The notes beneath the pieces are model-generated. The model was not told the DNA's origin and ran no database searches. It saw only the letters and a list, made by a program, of their open reading frames with translations. A stretch of 64,000 bases of DNA from a virus, in the IMG/VR virus record IMGVR_UViG_3300044971_002537, positions 62,001 through 126,000 of that record; one strand, 5' to 3'. Made by a program: the position numbers and the translations under genes. Below are positions 5,523 through 12,237 of the stretch, in pieces. Position 1 is the stretch's first letter. Each line of letters starts with the position of its first letter.

Positions 5523-6800
5523 TCACATCAGTTGGTTGACAATCGCAGCAACCAGATCATGTCCAAACTTGGCAAACTCTGAAGTGTAGTCATCTGCCCC
5601 ACGAGTGTAGTGGTGAGCAAGTTCATGCACCATAGTTCTGCTCAGGTCTTTGTTCTTTTCCCAGAGCATAACTTCACTTTTACCGGAATTGTGCAATCCG
5701 AGGAACCCCGGATGGTGTCCATCCTTAGTATTGTACATGATCAGCTTTGGCCGAGGCAACCCATCCGAAAGACCAACGGTCTCGATCAATTCACAGATAT
5801 CGTTGTAGTGCTTAAGGACAGCTTCGCTCGGAGGAGAGATAAGGAATCCCCTGATCTCTGCTTCACAAACCCCATCAATCCCATTCAATTCTGGGATTTC
5901 GGCAATGATAGACTTGTGCCAGCGTGGATCAATCGCAGTTGCATTCGCGATGGTGAAGTTGGTAGGACATAATCCCACCTTACCAATAAGCTCTCGCCAA
6001 ACCTCAAGGAATTCTTCGCTGAATCCAGAATAGGTCTTCTCAGTTTCAACGAGTTGCATTTGGATAAGAACTGCGTCTCTGATCTTCGCGAGTCGCTCTT
6101 TCGCTTTCTCGTAATAGGTCGTATGGTACTGGATACTGTTGACCAGAGAATCCGAACTGCCAGTACGACACTCGTTGATCGTAAAGTCCATGTTGTAGTC
6201 AAACAGGGAATCATCCGTCAATTCCCGAATGAAAACTCCCTTTCGATAGATTCGACACCTTGAGACTGTGGCCTTATCAATGACCTTTTCGCCTTTCTTG
6301 TCAACGAAGTGCAGGAAGTACTTTCCAATGTTGTCGAAGTATTCCTTCGCCAGATCGGTGTATGGAACAAAAACCGCAACTTCATCGTCAGACGCCTCAA
6401 TCTTGTTCGTGAGAACCAGAAGTTCGCCCGGAATAGCGCCAGCATCCAGAGCGTTTGAGATCCATTCTCGCAATCCAAGGCAGGCAGTCGGCCAGTCTAG
6501 TGTCCCATACTCCAACGCGACGTTGAGCGGGGACTTTTTGCGACTGTGACACATGAGAACCTGCTGGAATGGAATCCCATCGCCCTTCAGGATATCTTTG
6601 GTCTCGAACGTGACTTTCTTCCCATTGATCATGAACACTGGCGATGTGCCATAGGCACGCATCCATGCCAGTGTTCCGAGGAGCGTTCCGCTCCCAAACT
6701 GGCCGATCTTGTCGTCCTTGCCACGAGAAGTGCTAACACCCAGCGTGAACATATCTTCCGGTGTGGTCACGGACTTGCTAACAATCTTAACGTACTTCAT
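5523..6800 (-). CDS. GHKL-ATPase-like / HExxH metalloprotease fusion protein
   Basis: 425 residues from ATG 6800. Near the N-terminus IGQFGSGTLLG (32-42) resembles the Hsp90 IGQFGVGF loop, and GLREWISNALDAG (109-121) resembles the GHKL N-box E-x-x-x-N-x-x-D. The order is reversed relative to Hsp90, where the N-box comes first. The C-terminus has TMVHELAHHY (H392, E393, H396), the zincin HExxH signature, with a possible third ligand in TSEF (E408). I read this as an ATP-binding module joined to a zinc peptidase. ATPase assignment is inference; HExxH is seen. It is the sole gene of its unit, between R3 and a strong promoter with a symmetric spacer. Confidence 0.6.
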   Translation of the reverse strand: MKYVKIVSKSVTTPEDMFTLGVSTSRGKDDKIGQFGSGTLLGTLAWMRAYGTSPVFMINGKKVTFETKDILKGDGIPFQQVLMCHSRKKSPLNVALEYGTLDWPTACLGLREWISNALDAGAIPGELLVLTNKIEASDDEVAVFVPYTDLAKEYFDNIGKYFLHFVDKKGEKVIDKATVSRCRIYRKGVFIRELTDDSLFDYNMDFTINECRTGSSDSLVNSIQYHTTYYEKAKERLAKIRDAVLIQMQLVETEKTYSGFSEEFLEVWRELIGKVGLCPTNFTIANATAIDPRWHKSIIAEIPELNGIDGVCEAEIRGFLISPPSEAVLKHYNDICELIETVGLSDGLPRPKLIMYNTKDGHHPGFLGLHNSGKSEVMLWEKNKDLSRTMVHELAHHYTRGADDYTSEFAKFGHDLVAAIVNQLM

Positions 6801-6838
6801 GACTGTCTCTCAACTAGGGGTTTTAAACTGACACACGA

Positions 6839-6866
6839 ATTATACCACACATTAATGTGATGTCAA
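6839..6866 (-). promoter_or_regulatory. Consensus promoter with palindromic spacer
   Basis: TTGACA-16 bp-TATAAT on the minus strand, driving the 425-residue gene. The spacer holds the perfect palindrome CACATTAATGTG, a plausible operator. Confidence 0.8.
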
Positions 6867-6905
6867 GCACATTTCTTCAGTTGGCTCAGGTGTTTGGCTT
6901 GATTG

Positions 6906-6957
6906 CCCACCGCCACGCCTGCCGGTGGGAACAGGAAGGAGGGGGCCTTTCGGCCCC
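6906..6957 (-). repeat. Two-hairpin intergenic element R4
   Basis: RNA sense: perfect GGGGCC-GAAA-GGCCCC, linker CCUCCUUCCUGUU, then stem CCCACCG/CGGUGGG around GCAGGCGUGG. It separates the DUF932-like gene from the promoter of the 425-residue gene. Confidence 0.85.
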
Positions 6958-6985
6958 ACTCCTTCGGGTCTCTCACCACTCACCC

Positions 6986-7861
6986 CTAGGCGGCAATCGC
7001 CAGTGCCTCAGCACGGTCGACCGCGACGTCCTCAAGGGCCATCAAAGTCTGGTCCATACGGGACATTCGATCGCCACCCTTACCCGCACGCTGAACGTGC
7101 TGAACATACCCCTGCACTGAATTGTAGGCCATCCAGCGAGAAACCATGAAGTCCCCGCCGAAAGTTCGGCCCGTCCGATAGCATTCGGACATTACACGCT
7201 TAACAATCGCCTCGGTACGATTCTTGTGAATCGTGACCGATCGCGGAGTCGCGTCACTCGCGAGCGGGTAGACCGCATCGAGGAAACTCACAAGCGAGAC
7301 TTGTCTCGCTTCCATTTCCGCGACGGTCTCAGTGACCGACTTCCAGCCCTCTTTCAGGCCAGAGAACACGTCGATCAACTCATTCAGGCGAGGACGCAGG
7401 GACTGAGTGTGACGAATCGACACGCTGGTTCCAGACACTTGCTTCAGGCGAGCAAGGTTCAGGCAGGCATCTCGGAACATCCCGAGAGACGCACGGAACG
7501 GACGGTCATCATACCCCGCTGAGACGATCATGCGAGGGAAGATATTGTCAGCGGTCCCGTAAACCGCCTTGCGGTGCTCGCGGGTAGGCTCAACAACCAC
7601 GTAGTGGCCGTTTCGCCAGTGACATTGGACGTTGACACCGTCGTCAAACGCGGCCTGAGCAGCCTCAACCAAAACGACCACGTCGTCGGTGGTGTGCGGC
7701 GAATATTTCGCCGTGACCGCGTTCAGGCAGGAATTGTCGTCGGACTTGAAAAGCCCGAAGTACGGGGTTGTAAACCCGTCAGGACCGGACAAACGCAGTT
7801 TGTCAACAGTAAAGTTAAAAGTGGATCGAACAACGTCAGCAGCAGAAATCAAAGTCGTCAT
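6986..7861 (-). CDS. DUF932-like phage/plasmid protein
   Basis: 291 residues from ATG 7861 (GGAG nine bases upstream; the frame's upstream extension lies in promoter sequence). Features fit the DUF932 family found on phages and plasmids: a central GVNVQCHWRNGHYVVVEPT segment, REHRKAVYGT, then FPRMIVSAGYDDRPFRASLG and a helical second half. Family members are often near DNA-metabolism genes, and some are discussed as anti-defence proteins, but function is unsettled. It is a single-gene unit between R4 and the 7912..7939 promoter. Confidence 0.75.
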   Translation of the reverse strand: MTTLISAADVVRSTFNFTVDKLRLSGPDGFTTPYFGLFKSDDNSCLNAVTAKYSPHTTDDVVVLVEAAQAAFDDGVNVQCHWRNGHYVVVEPTREHRKAVYGTADNIFPRMIVSAGYDDRPFRASLGMFRDACLNLARLKQVSGTSVSIRHTQSLRPRLNELIDVFSGLKEGWKSVTETVAEMEARQVSLVSFLDAVYPLASDATPRSVTIHKNRTEAIVKRVMSECYRTGRTFGGDFMVSRWMAYNSVQGYVQHVQRAGKGGDRMSRMDQTLMALEDVAVDRAEALAIAA

Positions 7862-7911
7862 ACCAATTCTCCAGAACAGGGGTTTAAGATGGCGATTAGC
7901 CAGACAGGTAC

Positions 7912-7939
7912 ATTGTACCAGACAACGTTCCGTTGTCAA
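7912..7939 (-). promoter_or_regulatory. Sigma70-type promoter with palindromic spacer
   Basis: TTGACA-16 bp-TACAAT on the minus strand. ACAACG/CGTTGT form a perfect dyad across the -35 edge and spacer, with a 3-bp centre. Confidence 0.78.
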
Positions 7940-7984
7940 GCACAAAACAGAACTTTCCGAGGAGGACCAGAGCAACACTAAGTG

Positions 7985-8036
7985 TCACCCGCCACGCCTG
8001 CCGGGTGAAACAGCAAGGAAGGGGCCTTTCAGCCCC
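7985..8036 (-). repeat. Two-hairpin intergenic element R5
   Basis: RNA sense: GGGGCUGAAAGGCCCC, linker UUCCUUGCUGUU, stem UCACCCG/CGGGUGA around GCAGGCGUGG. It lies between the 122-residue gene and the DUF932 promoter. Confidence 0.85.
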
Positions 8037-8063
8037 TCCCCCTAGTGGATAACCGAACTCAGC

Positions 8064-8432
8064 CTAATCCTCGAATTCCAGCCCGATTAGGTTGGCGAAA
8101 GTGATCTGATTACGATACAGTCGTTCCTCATCCTCATGAAACTTGATTTCTCGTTGTGCGTCAGTGTCCGCACAATATGCTTCCAACCGAAGTTCCTTTT
8201 CAATCTCGCGATCCTCAGCTTCCTGCTTTTTGATCTCAGCGGCAGTTTTCTCGGGATGGAGAATCTGCTTGGCCGTTCGGCCAGTGCGACCATGCAAGCG
8301 GGCCGGTAAAAGAGAATTGGGGATTTCGATAGCTTCGCTCCAAGCGTCATAGAGACCTTTCAGCAGATCTCGGGCCGGAGTCTTCAGGGAATCAATTTGC
8401 TCAATCAAAGTCATAGTCATAGTCTGGCTCAT
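8064..8432 (-). CDS. Hypothetical charged helical protein (122 aa)
   Basis: The ATG at 8432 lies inside the end of the preceding 57-residue gene (32-bp overlap). The first third has LLKGLYDAWSEAIEIPNSLL, a segment GRTGRTAKQI follows, and the rest is a long charged helix rich in Glu, Lys and Arg. ATGs at 8420 and 8414 could also serve. Co-transcribed with 8401..8574 and 8571..8720. No family recognised. Confidence 0.6.
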   Translation of the reverse strand: MSQTMTMTLIEQIDSLKTPARDLLKGLYDAWSEAIEIPNSLLPARLHGRTGRTAKQILHPEKTAAEIKKQEAEDREIEKELRLEAYCADTDAQREIKFHEDEERLYRNQITFANLIGLEFED

Positions 8433-8574
8433 CAGGGGTTTCCGATTCTAAGTCAAGGATTGCGAGAATAATTTCATCACGACTTGTGATGCGTATTCTA
8501 GGGAATTCACCATGCTTTGCAAGATACTTCCGGCAATAATATTGCCAGAGTTCTTTAATTGTTGCCTCTCTCAT
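8401..8574 (-). CDS. Hypothetical protein (57 aa)
   Basis: ATG at 8574 overlaps the preceding stop as ATGA; TGA is at 8401. The product has a helix-strand start (IKELWQYYCRKYLAKHG), an EFPRIRITSRDE segment and an acidic tail ending DYDYDFD. Tight overlaps on both sides support a real, translationally coupled gene. Function unknown. Confidence 0.6.
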   Translation of the reverse strand: MREATIKELWQYYCRKYLAKHGEFPRIRITSRDEIILAILDLESETPDEPDYDYDFD

Positions 8575-8720
8575 TTGGTCGTCACATAGTGAGAGGCAAT
8601 ACTGATCAGCTTTGCGGTTTCCTTGGCATTGTCAAGATCACCTTCCTTGATCTGATCTTCCAAGTACAAGGCCAATGAGCGAATCAGAATGATGTACTGT
8701 TGCTGAGTGAATGTGTTCAT
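8571..8720 (-). CDS. Hypothetical protein (49 aa)
   Basis: ATG at 8720 with GAGGGA six bases upstream. It encodes two predicted amphipathic helices (QYIILIRSLALYLEDQIKEG and NAKETAKLISIASHYV). It is the first gene after R6, with only about 33 nt between hairpin B and the start codon and no promoter in that gap, so its transcript must come through or be processed at R6. Confidence 0.6.
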   Translation of the reverse strand: MNTFTQQQYIILIRSLALYLEDQIKEGDLDNAKETAKLISIASHYVTTK

Positions 8721-8752
8721 AGTCCCTCGTGTGTTGAATGTGTCGCTTAAGT

Positions 8753-8805
8753 GCTCACCGCCACGCCTGCCGGTGAGAACAGGAAGACAGGGGCCTTTCA
8801 GCCCC
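8753..8805 (-). repeat. Two-hairpin intergenic element R6
   Basis: RNA sense: GGGGCUGAAAGGCCCC, linker UGUCUUCCUGUU, stem CUCACCG/CGGUGAG around GCAGGCGUGG. It is between the 69-residue gene and the 49-residue gene. Confidence 0.85.
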
Positions 8806-8822
8806 GTGTTTCAGCTTCTCTT

Positions 8823-9032
8823 TTACTGCTCGATTCTCACGTTTTTATTATTCGCGAAATCGAACATATAGTTAACTGAGTCTGTTGACTCGGCTGCTCT
8901 TGAGTCGGTAGGCACATACCACCGAGACATCAGTTCCTTACCTGACGCTTCTGCTTCTGCCTGTGTAGCAAATCGCAGGGCATTAGATGACCACTCACCA
9001 GCACACTTCATTTCAGGTTTCCACGACATCAT
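8823..9032 (-). CDS. Small conserved-looking protein (69 aa)
   Basis: Two ATGs in tandem (9032, 9029) follow AAGGAG; the second has the better spacing. The sequence WKPEMKCAGEWSSNALRFAT then AEAEASGKELMSRWYVPTDSR has a pattern I recall from small unannotated phage proteins (xLRFATxxEAEA...L..RW). It is likely an alpha/beta single domain. It has its own promoter (9050..9078). Function unknown. Confidence 0.7.
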   Translation of the reverse strand: MMSWKPEMKCAGEWSSNALRFATQAEAEASGKELMSRWYVPTDSRAAESTDSVNYMFDFANNKNVRIEQ

Positions 9033-9049
9033 GATTCTCCTTATGAGGA

Positions 9050-9078
9050 ATTATACCAGAGGGATTCTAGCCTGTCAA
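9050..9078 (-). promoter_or_regulatory. Consensus sigma70-type promoter
   Basis: TTGACA-17 bp-TATAAT on the minus strand, the -35 box overlapping the stop region of the upstream gene; the next start codon is 18 bp away. Confidence 0.82.
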
Positions 9079-9359
9079 TCCTGCCACGCTTTTAAGGCTT
9101 TGATTTGTTTGATGATGGCACTCATCTGATCGCAAGCAATTGCTTTTTGTGATTTGCTGAGACCAACTCCGATTTGGGTATATCTCCGCCAGATCGGAAC
9201 TTTTGGGACGCACGCCCGATCAACATCCGACATTGATGTCTGAAGCTGTGTGTATAGTTCATCAGGGATAAGACCCTTAAGGGCGTGGATCATTTCCCAT
9301 AGAGTATTTCTTTCGGACTGGGCTACTGTCGAATCTGATTTGTATACTGTGGCCGTCAT
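9075..9359 (-). CDS. Hypothetical protein (94 aa)
   Basis: ATG at 9359 with AAGGGA nine bases upstream is preferred over the in-frame start at 9395, which lies in R7. The product is largely helical (SERNTLWEMIHALKGLIPDE then ELYTQLQTSMSDVDRA, and QKAIACDQMSAIIKQIKALK). The first gene after R7; no promoter lies between. Function unknown. Confidence 0.6.
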   Translation of the reverse strand: MTATVYKSDSTVAQSERNTLWEMIHALKGLIPDELYTQLQTSMSDVDRACVPKVPIWRRYTQIGVGLSKSQKAIACDQMSAIIKQIKALKAWQD

Positions 9360-9384
9360 GTCTATCCCTTTGTTGTATTGTTTG

Positions 9385-9435
9385 CTACCCGCCACGCCTG
9401 CCGGGTAGAACGGAAAGAAAGGGGCCTGTCACCCC
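9385..9435 (-). repeat. Two-hairpin intergenic element R7
   Basis: RNA sense: GGGGUGACAGGCCCC (loop altered), linker UUUCUUUCCGUU, stem CUACCCG/CGGGUAG around GCAGGCGUGG. Confidence 0.8.
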
Positions 9436-9451
9436 ACCCCCTATTCCTCTT

Positions 9452-9655
9452 TTACCGGCCCCACGTCCTGTTGCTTGCCACACTACCCTCTAGGGCACCC
9501 TCGGCGATTACAGCTAGGGCGGTCTCTCTACCCCCCACTACGTTCCTCGCAAGCCTACGAGCCTCTAAAGCATTCTCCGCGTCGATGTAAAACGCTGGGA
9601 GGAAAACCTGTTCCCCGTCTCGTTCCGTTGTTGCCATAATCTCAAAACGTCTCAT
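9452..9655 (-). CDS. Hypothetical protein (67 aa)
   Basis: ATG at 9655 overlaps the stop of the upstream T5orf172-XRE gene by four bases, with AGAGGA upstream. MRRFEIMATTERDGEQVFLP then AFYIDAENALEARRLARNVV suggests a beta hairpin followed by a helix; short proteins of this form are frequent in phage early regions. Function unknown; possibly a partner of the upstream regulator because of coupling. Confidence 0.6.
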   Translation of the reverse strand: MRRFEIMATTERDGEQVFLPAFYIDAENALEARRLARNVVGGRETALAVIAEGALEGSVASNRTWGR

Positions 9656-10197
9656 GATTGTCCTCTTTTTACTGCGACTAAATCAACTCCGATGATTTTT
9701 GCTACTGCAATACACATATCAAATTGACAGGTCGGTTTTCCGGTTTCGAATTCAGAGATAAATCTGAGTCCTACGCCACACATATCTGCTAGTTCACTTT
9801 GTTTAATTCCTGCCTTTTTTCTCCAAGATCTACAATATCTCCCTAGATCGGCAAGATTATCAATATTTGCTTTGTCTGATATACCTAGGGATTCTAGTAT
9901 ACCAATTGATTCAAATTTCTCTAAGCAGATTTGGAATTGCTCTATTACTAATCTTGGAGGACAGGAAAACCAATCCCTCGAACTCCTAATAGAGAATTTC
10001 TTCAGGACATCTCTGACTTGACTTTCTGCTTCAAAGTGGTCTTTAGTTTGTGTCGACCACTCTAATGTTGACCTTCCCGGCAGCACCGAGGACAGATTAG
10101 AAAATCTAGTTTCGACGTCTGTAGTGGCCCCCAGTTTAGTTAGACCGGGGGACCACTCGTTTGTTAGAACATACACATATCCGATTTCGTTCGCCAT
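9652..10197 (-). CDS. T5orf172 (GIY-YIG-like) domain fused to an XRE/HipB-type HTH
   Basis: 181 residues. Residues 5-90 match the T5orf172/MUG113-like GIY-YIG relative: YVYVLTNEWSPGLTKLGAT, RFSNLSSVLPG and a conserved E-x-x-x-x-V-R-x-x-L segment. Residues 115-178 are a clear XRE helix-turn-helix (GRYCRSWRKKAGIKQSELAD, then VGLRFISEFETGKPT), close in style to HipB antitoxins. An AGAGAT stretch precedes the ATG at 10197. A regulator that binds DNA through the HTH and carries a nuclease-like N-domain is inferred. The 67-residue neighbour is coupled to it. Codon use is more AT-rich than the flanking genes, hinting at recent acquisition. Confidence 0.75.
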   Translation of the reverse strand: MANEIGYVYVLTNEWSPGLTKLGATTDVETRFSNLSSVLPGRSTLEWSTQTKDHFEAESQVRDVLKKFSIRSSRDWFSCPPRLVIEQFQICLEKFESIGILESLGISDKANIDNLADLGRYCRSWRKKAGIKQSELADMCGVGLRFISEFETGKPTCQFDMCIAVAKIIGVDLVAVKRGQS

Positions 10198-10207
10198 AAT
10201 CTCTTTT

Positions 10208-10531
10208 CTATGTAGGAAGTGGCTCGTGGTCCATCACAACCCCGTCAGGGATTTTCACGAAAATCCGATTTCCACAGATCCGAGCCTTGACCTTCCCGTG
10301 CATTGTAGGGAACTCGACAGCATTGTCAAGGCTCTTGAAGATTTCGCTGGAAACTTCCTGATTTCCAGTCATCCGAATCCCGAGGATCGAGTCTCCAGAT
10401 GAGAATGTGCTCCCTGACACCCAGATCCCCCGCAGGTTGCCCTGTTCGTCGCGTGTCCAGAACGTGAGTGAGCAGTGACGCTGGCCTGAAGTGCTCTTGG
10501 TCTTGACCATGGTCTTGATTGAAGTTCTCAT
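10208..10531 (-). CDS. Hypothetical beta-rich protein (107 aa)
   Basis: ATG at 10531 follows CACCCCTATTGGA, the leader motif seen before several genes here. The protein is beta-rich and basic at the start (MRTSIKTMVKTKSTSGQRHC, SLTFWTRDEQGNLRG, IWVSGSTFSSGDSILGIRM). A single-strand DNA- or RNA-binding barrel would fit but is not demonstrated. It is followed after 10 bp by the T5orf172-XRE gene, so probably one operon. Confidence 0.6.
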   Translation of the reverse strand: MRTSIKTMVKTKSTSGQRHCSLTFWTRDEQGNLRGIWVSGSTFSSGDSILGIRMTGNQEVSSEIFKSLDNAVEFPTMHGKVKARICGNRIFVKIPDGVVMDHEPLPT

Positions 10532-10596
10532 AATTGACAATCCAATAGGGGTGAAGCGGGCTGACCATCCCTTGATGGCCTGTGTTGTTTGTTTTG

Positions 10597-10647
10597 CTAC
10601 CCGCCACGCCTGCCGGGTAGAACCGCAAGGTAGAGGCCTGTCACCCC
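10597..10647 (-). repeat. Two-hairpin intergenic element R8
   Basis: RNA sense: GGGGUGACAGGCCUC, a linker, then stem CUACCCG/CGGGUAG around GCAGGCGUGG, identical in hairpin B to R7. Confidence 0.75.
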
Positions 10648-10675
10648 ACCCTTAGTACTGGCCGCTCGTGTCCAA

Positions 10676-10837
10676 TTAAGCTAGTGGCCAGACTTTGACC
10701 ATAATGATTGTCTCGAAGACGTATGTGGACACTTTGTCTACAACAGTGTTGATTGCATCGGTGAAGCCCAATGCTCTGACTTCCTGTTGGATTTTCCAAG
10801 CAGAAGCAAAAGTGATTTCAACACAGTATGATTGCAT
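10676..10837 (-). CDS. Hypothetical protein (53 aa)
   Basis: ATG at 10837 with AGGAA upstream; TAA at 10676. The sequence includes ITFASAWKIQQEVRALGFTD then VVDKVSTYVFETIIMVKVW, an alpha/beta pattern that looks like a compact folded domain. A GC-rich hairpin (10861..10876) lies between it and the upstream gene. Function unknown. Confidence 0.55.
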   Translation of the reverse strand: MQSYCVEITFASAWKIQQEVRALGFTDAINTVVDKVSTYVFETIIMVKVWPLA

Positions 10838-10860
10838 GATTTTAATTCCTGTAAGGTTTA

Positions 10861-10876
10861 GGGGCCGTTAGGCCCC
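10861..10876 (-). terminator. Hairpin GGGGCC/GGCCCC
   Basis: A perfect 6-bp GC stem with loop UAAC, resembling hairpin A of the R elements but without hairpin B. It lies between two genes and lacks a U run. Confidence 0.5.
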
Positions 10877-10907
10877 ATTGTAATAAATCCGCATTTCCCG
10901 TCAAGCC

Positions 10908-11108
10908 CTAGCCCCGAGAAATTGTTTCTTTATCAGAAATCCAATTGAGGATATGTAGAGGTTTCTCAGTAACGGTAAGATCACCTATTCCCACTACTGA
11001 GAGAAGCGAGCCATTCCCATCAGCCTTGACGCTTGTGATACTGGTCGTGCGTACATGGATCTCAGACTTGGTTGGTGACAGTGACTTGATCGTGAGGGTA
11101 ATGAACAT
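10908..11108 (-). CDS. Hypothetical beta-rich protein (66 aa)
   Basis: ATG at 11108 is preferred because GGAG lies nine bases upstream; an in-frame ATG at 11120 is the alternative. The sequence (MFITLTIKSLSPTKSEIHVR, TTSITSVKADGNGSLLSVVG) suggests a small beta barrel. Its promoter (11170..11199) is inside the upstream 33-residue gene. Function unknown. Confidence 0.55.
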   Translation of the reverse strand: MFITLTIKSLSPTKSEIHVRTTSITSVKADGNGSLLSVVGIGDLTVTEKPLHILNWISDKETISRG

Positions 11109-11164
11109 GCTTCGCTCCATTGTTTATGTATATGGCCGGTTTTGCCGGAGGTCGTCCGACTGTG

Positions 11165-11266
11165 TCAGAAGTATACCACAGTGTGTATGATCAGTGCAAG
11201 CCAAATGGCAACAATTGGCCCAATTGAGTAATAAAAAACAACACAGGCCCAGTCGGTCTTCGACAT
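11165..11266 (-). CDS. 33-residue single-span membrane peptide
   Basis: ATG at 11266 follows a strong AGGAGG eight bases upstream. After a short polar start (MSKTDWA) residues 8-33 form one long hydrophobic segment (CVVFYYSIGPIVAIWLALII then HTVVYF). It is likely an inner-membrane peptide, unrelated to the two 26-residue peptides. Its 3' end also contains the promoter of the next gene. Confidence 0.6.
   Translation of the reverse strand: MSKTDWACVVFYYSIGPIVAIWLALIIHTVVYF
11170..11199 (-). promoter_or_regulatory. Sigma70-type promoter inside a small gene
   Basis: TTGCAC-18 bp-TATACT on the minus strand, within the last codons of the 33-residue gene. Spacing is long, so strength is uncertain. 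Confidence 0.5.
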
Positions 11267-11311
11267 TTTGAGTTCCTCCTCTTGTATTATCGACTACCCC
11301 GGCTCCGGACT

Positions 11312-11479
11312 TTACTCTTTTCGCTCAGTACAGGCGATTGAAACGGCTTCAGACAGATTTACCGTTTCTGAGAGTTTCGCGTGGGCGTTTCTCACGGCTA
11401 GCATTGCAGTGATCGCATCAACCTGAATCTCGTGGGTGAAGCCATTAGAGAAAATGAAAGAAACAAGGAATTTTCTCAT
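11312..11479 (-). CDS. Hypothetical protein (55 aa)
   Basis: ATG at 11479, TAA at 11312. The protein starts MRKFLVSFIFSNGFTHEIQV and continues with a helix (DAITAMLAVRNAHAKL). The opening resembles the MRSIKVYFSNGD start of the 54-residue protein at 3178..3342 (shared SNG turn), possibly a related small fold. It lies 33 nt after hairpin B of R9 without a promoter between. Confidence 0.55.
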   Translation of the reverse strand: MRKFLVSFIFSNGFTHEIQVDAITAMLAVRNAHAKLSETVNLSEAVSIACTERKE

Positions 11480-11512
11480 GATCAGGTATCCGTCTGAGAG
11501 TTGTATGATGTG

Positions 11513-11565
11513 TCACCCGCCACGCCTGCCGGGTGAAACGGGAAGAAGGGGGCCTTTCAGCCCCC
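11513..11565 (-). repeat. Two-hairpin intergenic element R9
   Basis: RNA sense: GGGGGCUGAAAGGCCCCC, linker UUCUUCCCGUUU, stem UCACCCG/CGGGUGA around GCAGGCGUGG. It lies between the 106-residue gene and the 55-residue gene. Confidence 0.85.
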
Positions 11566-11591
11566 TCCCTAGCGGAACCAATCAGGCCACC

Positions 11592-11912
11592 CTACGAGAG
11601 GGAATCCTGAATGGCATAGAGCCGCTCGATGGGTGCCCACTCGGCCTCCAGCATCGCCTCATATCGGGCGGATTCATACAGGTCATCTAGGCGTGCCGCC
11701 TCACACTCCCACAGGGCCTTCTCAGCGTCCCACTGACGCTCTAGCTCGTCGTAGGCCTCGTATACCGGCATGGCCCATGGGTGAGTGCTATCGCACTCTA
11801 TGACGGTGTCCCCGTCCTTGAGTCGCCATTCTGGTGCGTCCCCGTGGAAGTAGGGGTTTCCGATGAAGCCGTATCCAGTAGCGTAGCCAGCCATGCCGGG
11901 GGTAACGATCAT
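11592..11912 (-). CDS. Hypothetical protein (106 aa)
   Basis: ATG at 11912 with AGGAC upstream is chosen; an in-frame start at 11951 would lie in R10. The product begins MIVTPGMAGYATGYGFIGNP, has an acidic middle and a long charged C-terminal helix (YDELERQWDAEKALWECEAA then RLDDLYESARYEAM). G+C-rich compared with late genes. Function unknown. Confidence 0.6.
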   Translation of the reverse strand: MIVTPGMAGYATGYGFIGNPYFHGDAPEWRLKDGDTVIECDSTHPWAMPVYEAYDELERQWDAEKALWECEAARLDDLYESARYEAMLEAEWAPIERLYAIQDSLS

Positions 11913-11953
11913 AGTACAAGTCCTGTTGAGGAAGTGAGGAGTTGGCGTCAACT

Positions 11954-12006
11954 GCCAGCCGCCACACCGGGTCGGCTGGAGCGGGGAGGGAGGGGTCAGT
12001 CACCCC
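11954..12006 (-). repeat. Two-hairpin intergenic element R10 (divergent loop)
   Basis: Hairpin A is weaker (GGGGUGACUGACCCC). Hairpin B has stem CCAGCCG/CGGCUGG around ACCCGGUGUGG; the stem again pairs perfectly and the 3' UGGCGG core is kept. Confidence 0.7.
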
Positions 12007-12019
12007 ACCCTAGGGTGGC

Positions 12020-12181
12020 TTACTGCTGAGCCTTACGTGCGTTGTCCTGATCTGCCTTAAGGGCGGCCATGGGCTGGACATTAGGGGGTAGCGGCACTGG
12101 TACGTAGGTGGGGCGAGGTGCCTTACCAGTAAGCATACCACGCTGAATAGCCTTGAGGGAATAGAACTTGATGTACTGCAT
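12020..12181 (-). CDS. Hypothetical protein (53 aa)
   Basis: ATG at 12181, with AGGA about ten bases upstream. MQYIKFYSLKAIQRGMLTGK is followed by a proline-rich segment (PRPTYVPVPLPPN) and a short helix. Upstream in-frame starts are rejected for lack of a ribosome-binding site. No family recognised. Confidence 0.5.
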   Translation of the reverse strand: MQYIKFYSLKAIQRGMLTGKAPRPTYVPVPLPPNVQPMAALKADQDNARKAQQ

Positions 12182-12237
12182 GGGGTGTGTCCTGAGTAGA
12201 GTGAGGGATAATGACATAGCCACCCTAGGGTGACCTA

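Noticed and set aside
1524-12006. CRISPR array
   Set aside because: Repeats are hundreds of bases apart, separated by genes, and palindromic with varying stems; there are no spacers of equal length.
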